In this document: piece by piece, positions 12,478-23,780 of the stretch | How positions within the stretch are numbered: position 1 is the stretch's first letter | Layout of the letters: every line of letters begins with the position of its first letter | Assembly (NCBI GenBank): GCA_028752905.1 | Contig: JAQNBH010000010.1 | Span: 10,116,493 to 10,180,492, forward strand | Length of the DNA stretch: 64,000 nt | Direction of reading: 5' to 3' | Origin: Cladorhizidae sp. MBARI D1340-BT2 | Taxonomy: Eukaryota; Porifera; Demospongiae; Poecilosclerida; Cladorhizidae | Made by a program: the position numbers and the translations under genes | The notes under the pieces: model-generated | The model's input: the letters and a program-made list of their open reading frames with translations, nothing else | Told to the model about the DNA's origin: nothing | Database searches by the model: none

Positions 12478-12714
12478 GTATGGAATGAAAAGTTGGCTGC
12501 AGCTGCTCAGTTATTCTCATGGACTTGCCAACTGAATTCTAATCCAGACAGAATTACAAGCTTCAATACAGTGGGAGAAACATGGGGTGCTATTGGCAGT
12601 CCAACTCCTGACTACTCACTAATAATTGATGTGGGTTGGCTTAGTCAAAGGAGTTTGTACAGTTTTGAAACTAACACATGTAATCCAGAGGATGCTTGTG
12701 CCTTTTATACACAG
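12478..12714 (+). CDS. CAP-domain exon B1
   Basis: 79 codons, phase 0 at both ends, between TTGAAG and GTAATT. It opens with VWNEKLAAAAQLF (CAP consensus W...LA..A), then CQLNSNPDR, VGETWG (the GE of the family's GEN motif) and DVGWLSQRSLY, and ends CAFYTQ, the start of the CAP signature HYTQ.VW. The two histidines and the second glutamate of the usual tetrad are replaced. The codon run is uninterrupted and splice sites are intact, so the exon looks functional. Confidence 0.9.
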
Positions 12715-13375
12715 GTAATTTGTTCATATGTATTAGTGCAATTTGATTGAGTTAAGAAGACTTGGTAGAATTGCTCCATTCAAGCAACATTAAACCTTTA
12801 CACTCCAGGATATACTTTTTATTGTTTGAGGGCTTTGGTATCCACATAATGAATTATTAATATTTTTCCCTCAAAAAATAAGGCATCTAACCAACTTTAC
12901 CTTCTCAAGGATAGTGTACATTCATGAACTCAATGCTACAGGTTTGCATTCATGCATTTGCATTGTGTTAAGCAATGGACTCTTCAATCACCTTCCTTTT
13001 TAGAAGTTTTTTCCCCAGATTTTAGCCATAATTTTGATAGCTCTTAAATTAATGCCTTTATGAGAGTTGTATACTTACATATGAGAGCTTGATTTTAGTG
13101 CCACCTCCATTACAGAGTTCCCTCACCAATTTTATTTAAAAAATGCTCCCCATCCTAGAAGTTTATAGCTATATGAATTCCTCCATTCTCACTTCCAGTT
13201 CTTACACTCACAGTTCATTAAGTCTGTTCAAATTAAAATACTACATACACAGGATGAAATTTATTTTCTACATTGATTGTAGAACTGAAATGCCATGATT
13301 AAACATTGGCACATATGTGAAAGCTGATTTCTTCAATTTTTTTTGTCGTATGTAAGCAAACATTTATTGTTCTGT

Positions 13376-13391
13376 ATATATATATATATAT
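13376..13391. repeat. (TA)n microsatellite
   Basis: A short TA run in the B1-C1 intron, repeated at the equivalent place in unit 3 (about 33880-33896). Confidence 0.7.
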
Positions 13392-13500
13392 CAGGTATAT
13401 AACAATTTTACACTGTGGAAATATAGATGTGCATGACTCAGATATGGGTTGCTGTTGCAATATGTAGCACACTTGGTTTTAGTTATGCTTAATACAAATT

Positions 13501-13695
13501 TTATATGATTAAATTATCGATTTCCTCTTTGTTAAGTAACAACATAATTTGAGTTTTTGACATGTCAGCTTTCAGTTCAGGTTCCGTTTTCTGTCCCATG
13601 TACCAGACAGTTAAACATGAAACTCCTGTTGACAAATTATATGCCACTGGATAACCATTGAAATACCTAGCTAAGTCCTGAAGGTAAACACACAT
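13501..13695 (-). other. Minus-strand open frame shared with unit 3, unidentified
   Basis: A 64-codon frame (MCVYLQDLARYFNGYPVAYN...EEIDNLII) preceded on the minus strand by TTTACCTTCAG, which could be an acceptor. Unit 3 keeps it open at 34006-34200 with a handful of replacements; unit 2 lacks the whole segment. It could be the last exon of a lost gene or a transposon fragment carried inside the B-C intron. No family is recognised and chance is not excluded. Confidence 0.25.
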
Positions 13696-14330
13696 TCAGG
13701 TTCCATCTTATACACCCATGAGCATCAGTTTTGTGCTTTTGAAGGTTATTAGTATAGAGTAAAACATCAGTCTCCTGTGCAGAAGAGTTTTTAGAAGATG
13801 AGTTTTAGCCTCATGTAACTATGACTTTTCACTATAAGAAACAACAACAACAATCATAAAGTTTGCACAAGTATGGCTGCACTCCAGAAAAGAATTATGA
13901 AGTTTGTCTAAAGCCAAGGTCTTTTCCTATCCCTCAACTTTGCATGACCTAGACATGTTGAATGTATTCTTATATCCATTCAATCATGTAAGATTGCTGC
14001 AAATATCAGTTTAAGCTGAGATTTATTTATTTGATGAAGGGTATATAGTCATCCACAATTTAAAAAAAAGTTCAACCCGATATAGGGATTAGTTGATACT
14101 TATAATAGTCATATTGATGCCCATTAGCTTGAAAAGTTGATGTCTTGATGACTTCTGCAAGTAACAAATATGACTTGACTAGAATATTGTCAAGTGTCTT
14201 AATACTAGGCATGGCTATAGCATTAGCAAAATACCCAACCTGCACAGATTTGCCTAGATATTTTGGGGGAGTGGTGAATTTAAACATTTAATAATTAGAT
14301 CGTCAAAGTCATTTGTAGTAAGAATACAGT

Positions 14331-14392
14331 GTGTGTGTGTGTTTGAGTGTGTTTATGGTTTGTGAGTGTATGTGTGCATGTGTGCATGCTTA
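14331..14392. repeat. (GT)n-rich microsatellite
   Basis: GTGTGTGTGT followed by imperfect GT/TGTG words. The unit 3 counterpart is at about 35413-35475, with a different length. Confidence 0.7.
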
Positions 14393-15982
14393 ACAACAAT
14401 TCAGTGCACATTTTTCTACTTGGTTTATTCTGTAGCCATTCTGTAACATGCTAACAAAAAGTACCACAGTTCCATACTTCGATTCGGCATGGGACATTGA
14501 AACATGGAATAATATTTTGAGTATGTGGCTTGAAGGTTGAAAAAATTGGCACCATACTAAAAAATTAACCCTTACCTGACAAATCTGTGACACAATTAAT
14601 TATGTTTGGAGGACAAGTGTTTGGAGGACAAGACTTGCGCATTAGTAGTCATAAGGATGGGCATCATGAAACCATGATGGGCTTCTTCTCTATGAAAGTC
14701 CTTTACCACAGACCATAATTACTAATCAATATGTCCCTGCCCTTTGGTGTATGAGACCTGGCTCCCAAACGTTTCACCTATCAGCTCCAGCAAATAGCTT
14801 TTTCTAACATGAAAATATACAGTATACATTAAAATTTAATATTGTGAATCATGTCTTGGATAGACACTGATGTGGAGACTGAGGTGAGTATAATTTTGAC
14901 TGATACACACACACACACACATATATATGGATATGTGGATAGTAGCATTCAGTAGAAATGTAGTTCAGATGATGTTGTAGAGAACTTGGAGTTATTGGAA
15001 GTTTACTGACTGAGAGAGAGAGGAACAAGTGAATACTTGTATGCAAGAACAAGAAAGAAAAGTGTAATGGATATGATATAGATAATATGTGTACAATGCA
15101 CAGGAGTTATGGGCCCAACTTACCTACAAGACAAGCTTACTAAGCAAAAATGAAAAGCAAAAAAATCATGGCTGTATTATCATCAATAATTTAAGACCCA
15201 AAACATTCTTATTCGATCAGAGCTGCCAGTTTCTCTAATACCCATGAAATTCTGGGTCCATCTTCTATATTCAATAAGGGGCAAGTACAAATTGGACTTG
15301 AAGAATGCGAGCAAATTTATACTCACTTTATAATTAGCTCTAATCCCTCGTGAGACAAACAATATAGCTAGCTAGTTTGAGAAACAGGCTTAGCTACTAG
15401 CTAATATTAGAAAATAGTTAGCAACTCACTAGGTATTAGCTAAATCTACCAGAAATAAAGTAATAGCTTCTCATATCTGAGAATCCTATAAAGTCCAAAA
15501 TATTCAACAACTTCCACAGCAGTTAAATTGCTCTATAAAAATATGATAAAATAATATGAAAGTTCAACATAGGTGCTAATATTGAGGCTATGAGCTAAAA
15601 CTCGGCAAATAGTTAGCTACATATATACTAGGCAGATATCTGAACAAAATTCGAAGTCTCTCCCGCAAGTCCATCCAAGAAACATAATGAAATGCTAGAA
15701 TACCTTGTTCAACAAGATGCACTATATACAAAAAGATCGAGAAACTACTTGTCTGTGGAGGTTATGTTGTATTCCAGTAACAATATGATGATTCTGAAAT
15801 TTGATGCAGCATTAGAGTAAGAGCCTGAAGTACTGTTAACAAATGCACTACAGTAAAATAGTGCTGTCTCTGCACCATGGCACATGTGCCCAGCACATGA
15901 ACAGGATGTGGTATAAACACAACAAAGAAAATGGTAACAATAAGAATGCCAAAATATAATAATAATACATTAATATGTATAG

Positions 15983-16119
15983 GATAGCCTATACAAAAGA
16001 GTCGGTTATGCGACTATGTAACCTCCAAGTTTGCGGTTACCCTGAGGCGAAGCTGAGGAATGTAACAGCAAACGAGTAGGTTACACTGGCGCATAACCAA
16101 CTCTTTTGTATAGGCTATC
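15983..16119. mobile_element. MITE-like inverted-repeat insertion in unit 1
   Basis: GATAGCCTATACAAAAGAGT at 15983 opens a 30-base arm (15983-16012) matched, with one mismatch, by its reverse complement at 16090-16119. The segment is absent from the same place in units 2 and 3, so it inserted after the array formed. It has no coding capacity. Target duplication is unclear because the flanks are TA-rich. Confidence 0.7.
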
Positions 16120-16123
16120 TTAC

Positions 16124-16240
16124 TTATACTACATTGCGCATGCGCTAAACTACATGCGGTTAAACGTGTAGGTTACGCGCCTATGTAACCTACAGTTATT
16201 AACCGATCAGATTAGCCACAGATCACGTGATGTAGTATAA
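16124..16240. mobile_element. Second inverted-repeat element abutting the promoter
   Basis: TTATACTACAT at 16124-16134 and its perfect complement ATGTAGTATAA at 16230-16240 bracket about 95 bases that are also missing from units 2 and 3. It contains TGCGCATGCGCT (16135-16146), a near-perfect NRF1-type palindrome, and CACGTG. Its right arm overlaps the TATA box. It may be part of one composite insertion together with 15983-16119. Confidence 0.6.
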
Positions 16241-16322
16241 ATATAGTAAGAGAACTAGAGAAGTGAAATCCCTTGCTTATCTTATGCAGCGACTGGCAGT
16301 GTCAGTGCTGTAGTTTTTATAA
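16230..16322 (+). promoter_or_regulatory. TATA promoter and 5' UTR of SP1
   Basis: TATAAATA at 16236-16243 is 80-87 bases before the ATG of SP1. Units 2 and 3 keep TATATATA at the equivalent place. Between the TATA box and the ATG runs a well conserved leader (GAAATCCCTTGCTTATCTTATG...). An E-box CACGTG at 16224-16229 belongs to the unit-specific insertion. A start site near 16266 would be expected from TATA spacing. Confidence 0.55.
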
Positions 16323-16368
16323 ATGGGCATCATCCTACCAACAGGTTTTCTAATTTTGGCCCTCTCTG
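16323..16368 (+). CDS. Signal-peptide first exon SP1 (fits A2)
   Basis: ATG then GIILPTGFLILALS and a split codon, ending in phase 1 at GTAAGG. This is a short hydrophobic secretion signal. Joined to exon A2 it gives a signal ending ALSA followed by LTQIE, a plausible peptidase site after the A-x-A type motif. It lies in the B1-C1 intron but cannot splice to C1 in frame. It best serves as exon 1 of CAP gene 2, skipping C1 and D1. Confidence 0.7.
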
Positions 16369-16566
16369 GTAAGGGTTAAGTGTATATCTACCATATCAGA
16401 TCTTACTTAGCTTTATCTTATTGGAACTCATATCACTCTAATCTAAATAGTGTTATTTTCTATAGTGACATCCATAACTATTTGTAATGCTCTTAATTAA
16501 AAAATAATTTTTCAGTTCGGAACATTTTAGTTTAGGTATGTTTAACTCCTCCTTGTTGGTATATAG

Positions 16567-16676
16567 CTTGTGTGGGCTGGGACTACTGATGTGGGCTGTG
16601 GATCTACATTTTGTCCAATAATTGAAGAATTCCCTGTACCAAATTCTACTACCTTCTACTGCTATTATGGACCAGC
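16567..16676 (+). CDS. CAP-domain exon C1
   Basis: 110 bases after GGTATATAG, phase 0 to phase 2. LVWAGTTDVGCGSTFC completes the CAP1 signature started by FYTQ in exon B, and FYCYYGPA is the CAP2 signature (Y.C.Y.P.G). Donor GTAAGT. It cannot follow the nearby SP1 exon: in phase 1 it would reach a stop within eight codons. Confidence 0.9.
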
Positions 16677-18954
16677 GTAAGTAAAACAAGACGATTTTTA
16701 AAAGGTCGATGATTCCAGAAGCACATCAGCAGGAAACAAGTTAATTTTAATGTAGCATGCATGGTGTATGTATGCAGGAACTCTTAGTGTCCGAATTTTC
16801 ACCAGATGCCTTTGTGCATCCTTGTAAACACAGTGTGCTCATGATTCCCCTGAGAGATAAGAACTATAGGCAATGTGCTTTGTGATATATGCAAAAACAC
16901 TACAGAGGTTTGACCGAGTATGTTGTGCTAGAAAAGAACTACTCTGGTGTAAGAATAATCTGTAACTGTGTATTGCACTGTCACAATTACAGTGATGGTG
17001 TTGTTGTAGGTGTTGGATGATGAAGCTATCTCTTCTACTGAGATCCAGGTCAATAAAGTCCATAATACCTTGCCTCAGTGTCTCCAACGACTTTAAGCTT
17101 GTCGGGTTTCTAGGACTGTTTAATGTGTAGCCAATCACTCTGTCCAGTTACATGGTATTGAAACTTGGTATAACCGACCACTCTCTTTCCTGATTAGTGC
17201 GACTTCAGTTTCTTCCTTCTATCACATGTACATAATGTTCCTGTTTATAAGATGCATGCTGCATATAAACATCATGCACCATTTCTGCCCTCTTCAGTTT
17301 TAATTTGCCAGGCATCCTTTAACTTAAGAAGGAGTGTTATTAGCTGCATGCATGTTAGTTATTCTGTGTTAATGTAGCTTCCCTCAGATGAGGTAATGAT
17401 TGTCAATTCATCTGGTCGAAGATCCCCTTGCAATTATTCGAGGTAAACCTGTACAGCACAGCATCAAATCAGTTGAAACCATTGTTGTAGCCATAGTTTA
17501 TGTCGGGTGGTATAACACACTCTATTGGTTTTACAGCAATTTAAAAAATGCAGAAGAAAAATGAAGTTTAAGCATCACTTTAAACTCACTTTGGTAGCTT
17601 TTTTTTTGTCCCCCAAACGCTTCGAGCATGCCTTGAACCCTTTGCAAAGATATTAAATGAGGAGCTAAAAAATCAATAAAACAATGATATATTTTCAGGA
17701 ATTGAAAGTACTTCCTGGTAAACAAACACAAATGCTTGAATTGTAGATGGACTTCCAGAAACAGATGTAAAGCCCTTCCACAACTATCCATAAAGCAGTT
17801 GAGGTAGTCAGCTATTTTGCGGGTTTGCTCATGCTTTAGTCATTTTTTAATAGCAATCATAATCTAATTCTAAGTGTAAGACAGCAGGCGAGTTAGCTTG
17901 ATTGCATCTCTGTGAGAAACTTTTTCCATGCTTCTTAGCTTCTTGTAATCATGAAAGATATTATTTAGAAACTCCTTCAACCAAAGTTGTTTTTTTATGT
18001 ATAGACTAAATGTATGGAAGTTATCTGGTCAGGAAAAGAGAGATGGAAAAATAAACAGACATTGAAGATAAATATTTTCAAGTTTTCTAAGGTTTCTTGT
18101 TTCCTTGTCTACTATGTTAGTGCAAGTGATATAAGGCATGCAGAGTTAATAGCAGGTAGAATCATTACTTAGGCAGCTAAGAAACTGGAAATGTGAGTTT
18201 AACTAAGAGATGAGATTTAATTCTCTGGAGTTTTACAGTACCTATTTAAAAAAGTGGTTCAATCCGATATAGGTAGTGCTACCATACCCTGAAGTAAGCA
18301 TAAAAGTATTCCTAGAATAAGCACCCAAAGTACTCCATTAGCTGTAATAGAGATGGTATAATTATATAGTAATGTAACTAATACTATTGAGAATTCACTG
18401 GTGGTGAATGTGACTCCTGTGTAGCTATCTGCCCCCTATTAGAACATGTTGGCACTTAGAGAGCCTCTCGACTGCATTTTTTTCTTCATAATTCATGCTC
18501 CTATTAATTTTCAGGGGAATCACAAACACATCAAGCTCACTGGGTTTGCTCATGTACATGAAGACCTATGGTGATATCACAAACTCAGAGTGGCCCCATT
18601 ATTACATAGATTTCCTATACGATTTTCATCATTATAGTGTCAGGCACTAATGGTTGCTTTGAGCCCTAACCTTTGATGGCGAGGTTGTTGGCACCCACTG
18701 TATCTGTGGGTAACATGTGTGTACGTCAAACAAAACTAAACTCATACCACATTGTTTATGGATTGGTCTCATTGTATTTGCTACTGGTTGCCCAGAATCC
18801 CCAATATATATAATTATATACTACTTTTAACATGCAGTGAAGTATTGTTAGTCAAGCATAAACATACCTAACAAAATAAACCAAATGGTTTACATATTTG
18901 TTTCATGTGATTTGTTTGTTGCTGTTATACTGTTATCTGCTATTGCTATTATAG

Positions 18955-19049
18955 AGGTAATATTCCTGGAGAAAGTCCCTATCAGACAGGAACTCCTTGT
19001 TCCGAGTGCAGAGCTGATCAGATGTGCAGCAATAATCTATGTGGTAGTG
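18955..19049 (+). CDS. CAP-domain exon D1 (cysteine-rich tail)
   Basis: Starts AGGTAAT after ATTATAG and runs to TGTGGTAGTG before GTAAGC, phase 2 to phase 1. Encodes GNIPGESPYQTGTPC, then SECRADQMCSNNLC, the short cysteine-rich strand that closes many CRISP-like CAP domains (GN..G..PY..G.PC..C...C..NLC). A donor four codons earlier in phase (after TGTG) is also possible, as used by the last D exon. Confidence 0.85.
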
Positions 19050-19394
19050 GTAAGCTAAATTATAACAGAAATGTGTTTATTTAACAATACAGGGTCAGTT
19101 TTCATATTGATTTAAAAACTATGGATTGACTTGCCATATCAAAATATGACACCATTAAATATGAAAGCATCCTGATAATGATCATTGATATAGTCAAAGG
19201 AAAGAGTATTAGGTATCAGTGACAATGTGAGCTGCTTGTAAGTTCTATATTTAGCACTTATTCCAGCTGGCAGTTGCTTTGATGTTATGTTATAAAAATA
19301 TACCAACCACAAAGGGTTATAAGAAATGACGTACTAACAAACAAACAAACTTAGCAACTATAGTGGACTCTCATACATCCATGAAGTCATATTG

Positions 19395-19460
19395 CTCAGA
19401 TGAAGGCTAGAGTATCTATATTATAGTCGAAATGTCAAGAGAATAAATGATTACTGAGCA
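19395..19460 (+). mobile_element. Small insertion in unit 1 with an empty site in unit 2
   Basis: About 66 bases, GATGAAGGCTAGAGTATC to AATGATTACTGAG, split the sequence that in unit 2 (about 28640) reads ATTGTTCAGGTTATT. The insert carries the core of the dispersed repeat (GATGAAG...GTCGAAATGTC) also found at about 34680, 48350 and 58205. Confidence 0.6.
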
Positions 19461-20007
19461 GGTTATTCTAATATCAGTGTTTGGTTGTATTTAGCTACTA
19501 CTTAAAGACTAGCTAAGTACTTACAACTTCTTGAATAAGAACAGCATCTTTTAGAGTCCTGTCCGCTAGGCAAGTCCATGATCAGAACAAAAGTGTCATA
19601 ATAAAACAACCAATAACATAGGAAGATTTAACTGTAGCAGGGAAAACTTGTTACCGGCTAAATAAATGAACAAAGCTGGTAGCGTTTTCAGACAGTCTTT
19701 CCTCAAAATGCGCTATATTTTGCTCCAATTGGGACGTTTTTGAGCAGCCACAATGATGCTCAACTATTGAAATATAAGAAAAGATGGAAGCTAAAATATA
19801 ATTGTGCTCGATTGAAGCAATATTAAGTAAGCTCAACTACAAATGCTTCCATCCTGCAATGAGAAAGTTTATTAATATTGTATAGAGAGCCTAGAGCTTT
19901 TTGCTATAGTTATGGAACTGGATTTTGACCTAGATTGTACCAGTTATCTCAATGGGCATTGTTGGTAGCTTTGTTCATGCATGACAGTCAGGCATCTGTT
20001 TCTTTAG

Positions 20008-20024
20008 GAGGTCATCCTTTGTGA
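20008..20024 (+). CDS. Candidate terminal exon T1 of CAP gene 1
   Basis: After TTTCTTTAG the sequence continues the phase left by D1 for five residues (GGHPL, counting the split codon) and then reads TGA. If used, the product is a short secreted CAP protein of about 195 residues. The same acceptor, codons and stop occur in unit 2. The alternative is that D1 splices directly to A2 (both phase 1), making a multi-CAP chain. No AATAAA is evident soon after. Confidence 0.35.
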
Positions 20025-20149
20025 AGCCATGGATAGCACTCATACAAAACTTTTATGAGTACTTTAGCAATCAAGGGAAAATCTTAATCCACATGTATTG
20101 TCATTTCTCTCTTTTGGAAATGAGTATCAGTTTGATACCGTTACCTTTT

Positions 20150-20428
20150 TTAATACTGGAGAGTTACAGCTGCACAAACCCACCTTTCCACCTGTAGAAA
20201 TTCAAATACAGCCTGTTCCACTACTATATTTGATGTGTGTGTAAGGCAAGTAATTCCTTTCAGATATAGGTCTTCATTGGCAAAAACTGTGATGTGTGCA
20301 GGGACAAAGAAAGGCTGTGATTGTCCTGCTTGTTCAATAATGAAGTTATATTCTTTTGGACCTCTACACATTAGGGTGGATAGGAATTCCGATGCAGTTG
20401 ATGATTTAGAATTATCATTGTTATCCAT
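20150..20428 (-). other. Conserved open frame in the D-to-A spacer, unidentified
   Basis: A 92-codon minus-strand frame starting MDNNDNSKSSTASEFLSTL, also largely open in unit 3 (29398-29604). The plus strand is open over the same bases (20235-20474). It lies in the probable 3' UTR of CAP gene 1. No motif is recognised. It is listed because two copies keep it open, but it may be a by-product of recent duplication. Confidence 0.2.
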
Positions 20429-20458
20429 CTTTTCTGCTAATTATTCATGTTTTTTTAG

Positions 20459-20559
20459 CTCTAACTCAAATTGAGAATAATGACATTGCACTGATTTTGA
20501 ACAAGTTGAACTCGGTGAGGAGTAATGTAAACCCATCTCCTAGCAACATGAACAAACTG
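20459..20559 (+). CDS. CAP-domain exon A2
   Basis: 101 bases between TTTTTTTAG and GTGAGT, phase 1 to 0. Encodes LTQIENNDIALILNKLNSV, then RSNVNPSPSNMNKL. Two codons differ from A1, and both change the residue (I to L, A to P). Preceded at 16323 by the phase-compatible SP1. Confidence 0.85.
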
Positions 20560-23543
20560 GTGAGTGATGTCTATTAAATCATTGTAGTGCAAGCTAGTGT
20601 ATATTTTTATAAATACATGTAGGTATGTGTTTATGAAATTAGGATCAGTATTATAAATATTTGTCAATGCTCTTTATTTCCTATTGAATTGTGTAAACAT
20701 CAGTTCTAAAGTTAATTGTTTTTTAGACAATCACTGTGATGTTCATTGAGTGAGAACAATATTGATGATTCACTGTTGTAGTAGCATCAGCACTAAGGCA
20801 AAATTGATATTCACAAAATATTGAGTTACTAATATGACCATCTAATGGTTATTATAGTTCTCCTTAATTACTTGTAGAGCTTCTTGCTGCCCATGAAAGT
20901 ATTGCATCAGGGCATTTCTAGTCCTTGAACTCTTTGATGGTCAATAACACATTCAAGCATCTGCACTAAATCCACATCATTTGGCGATAACACATTTATG
21001 CAATGTAGCTTCTTTTTATAAGCAACTGGCATATTCCCTCTTCATATTCCTTTTTACTACGAAATTGGCATAGAATAATTTGCAATACTTACCATCTGTC
21101 CCAGATCTCTTGCTGGATTACTTGAACAGGCCCCCATGTGATGACTTTGACAACAACGTCTAGGGCTATCAGGATAAAGGCATTTTCGCAGAGGTTCATA
21201 TGGGCAGCTGATCCTTCACTTTATATTTGTGCCTACCATTATCCCAGTGGCAGTGGAGCTTCTTTGATCTTCCAGAACAATACCTCTCCTCAACAGCTTT
21301 CAGCTCCTCTCTTATCACAGTTGTCAAGACACTCCCTCCACTCATTTCCAGCTCCTCCTACTCCAATTCAATCCTCTAGATTTGTTCCTGACTTCTCAGG
21401 TTACTCATTTATATAAAGCATTAACATTAACATCAAAGTAACTTAGGACTCAAATCTGAGCCAATTGTTGGCCAGTTGGAAGCCTAGCTTTTAGTTGACT
21501 ACCTACATTGAGACACCTAGCTCAACTTAACTTCTGTGATAGCTCTGCTTAGAAGAGCAGAATGCAACAAGAAGATAATGTTTGTTACCACTCTCATCTG
21601 GACACTAATTATAATTTTACTGATAGAAGAATGGGTGTGATCCTAATATGCATTAAGTTGCCAATGAGCTAGATTTGCTTTTTACTGCAATATACCAACA
21701 CTAGGTTAAGCTTAGAAGCACCATTGATCTGTTACTCTGTTAGTCACTACCAAATAGCAATTTCTTTTCTCTGTATAGCTAAACTATTTCTAGAATGAAA
21801 AAAAATACTACTAGGAAAATATTTGTCTCTCAGGGTGGTTATCCAGGGAATACACTTGTTTATCTAAAAAAAAAGGTGCCTCCATCCATCTCCCCCACCA
21901 TCTTCCCATACATCATAACCAGCCTTGCCCATATGGGAACACTGATATAGGCCACATTATGGGTTCGGGCATGGCCTGCTTGATAACATGGAATGCAAGT
22001 GAAATGACTTGCCATATTCATGATAATTGTAATAACTACATATAACAATCAGTTGGTTGGTCTATTTATACATCCTTCAGTTGGTTGGGATTGATGCCAT
22101 TACACACATTTAAGATCTTTATTGTAATAGCTTCACTGCCAGGTATATCTTGGAATTTTTTTTTGAAAATGGTAGTTAATAACTAAGCACATGCACAGTA
22201 GAACCACTAGTGGTTGGAAGAATATATATTGCTGTTTCTGTGTACTATAATGAGTATATCAAGTATTGATGTATATTATTCAAATGAAGACTATTCTTTG
22301 ACTCTATTATATTGATAACAGGAAGAAAAATACTTGATCAGAGTCATAGTTTAGTTTATCTGAGGAGCTTTCACAGACCTTCATGTCTCATTCCTTAGCT
22401 GTAGACTAACTGATTTGTCCTGTTACACGGCTACCAGGTAGTTTGGAGTCATGTGACAGGAGGCTGTTGGTAGATTGGAGGATGCTCCTTGCCTTGGTCA
22501 TGGTTGAGTGGTAGCATTCACATCCTTATCTCGTTACTCTCTCGCACTTTCCTTCTGCTCTGATGTTGTTCTCTGGCTAAGATAGAAAAATACATGATAA
22601 TATATACAATATTTTTTCATGTTTTTTAATGTTATTTGGTTGTTGTTGTTATTGTTGTGCTGTTTCTCTGTTTCTCGTTATAGTCAAAATTAAAAGATGG
22701 AGACTTTCTCAAAAAAATATATACATTAAAAAAAAAATCGTGTTTTTCCTTGTTGGTTGTTGTTGTCCTTGTTGTTATTGTCATATTGTGGGCAAAAAGT
22801 TGATATGTCTGGAACTAACTGGTAGGTCAACAGCTTACAAGTCTGAACTTCTGTGGGGGCACCAGTGTTTGTGGTCAGAATATTTAATTATCCACACAAA
22901 ATAATTTCAAATAATTTTAAATCCTTTGTGTTGTTTCTTTTCCTTAAACTATATGCTAGTCAGTACATTTTTGTTGTTGCTGTTCCTATTGCAGTTGTTT
23001 TGTTATTGAAGCTAGCCACTTGCTAACGGTAAGAAACAGCCCACTTCATAGACTTGGTAGTTGCTGGAGATAACTCCAGAACTATTCATGTTGTTCAATT
23101 CTATGTCACAGTTAAAGTACATTAATTGCTGCATGGAGTTCAGGAACTTTACCCAGTCATTGAGTTGAAGGTGACTTCTGTTAACTTTTGGTCTCACATA
23201 ATTTCTTACTAACTTTACTGATTATGACAGTATAATAATACTTCAAGCAGGCTGCTTAATTATCACTTGCTGCTAGGCTCAACTATTAAATTGCACCAGA
23301 TGTGTGTTAAACAAAGCGATTATATAAAGTGCTACCTGCACTCTCTGATAGTGCTACTAACAGGGAAACTAGTTGAAGATCTACTGCACATTGTGCCATC
23401 AATGTGTACAAATAAATTTCATATTTTTATGTATTAAATTTTTTGTATTATTTGCATTGAGTTATGGCATCTCCAACCACAAGAAGCATGCCAAAGTAGT
23501 TAATGTGATTGACATATCTCCATATCTTATGCTATGATTGTAG

Positions 23544-23780
23544 GTATGGAATGAAAAGTTGGCTGCAGCTGCTCAGTTATTCTCACAGACTTGCCAACTG
23601 AATTCTAATCCAGACAGAATTACAAGCTTCAATACAGTGGGAGAAACATGGGGTGCTATTGGCAGTCCAAATCCTCACTACTCACTAATAATTGATGTGA
23701 CTTGGCTTAACCAAAGGAGTTTGTACAGTTTTGAAACTAACACATGTAATCCAGAGGATGCTTGTGCCTTTTATACACAG
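23544..23780 (+). CDS. CAP-domain exon B2
   Basis: 79 codons between ATTGTAG and GTAATT, both ends phase 0. Differs from B1 at five codons, all amino-acid changes (W to Q, T to N, D to H, G to T, S to N), with no silent difference. It keeps VGETWG and CAFYTQ and all cysteines. Confidence 0.9.

Larger units (their letters stand above)
9088..20407 (+). repeat. CAP tandem array, unit 1
   Basis: First copy of a large tandem duplication. Its left edge is about 9088, where similarity to 20408 and 29584 begins (AGAATTAT followed by exon A). It holds exons A1, B1, C1, D1, the terminal candidate T1 and the nested promoter plus SP1. Exons, introns and even short simple repeats align with units 2 and 3 at high identity. 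Unit 1 carries private insertions: an inverted-repeat element near 15983-16240, about 108 bases at 18658-18765, and about 66 bases near 19395-19460. Confidence 0.9.

Noticed and set aside
16839..17138. 99-codon minus-strand frame, also in unit 2 (26164-26421)
   Set aside because: It lies in the C-D intron, no motif is seen, and the unit 4 counterpart is in other frames; read as a chance frame.
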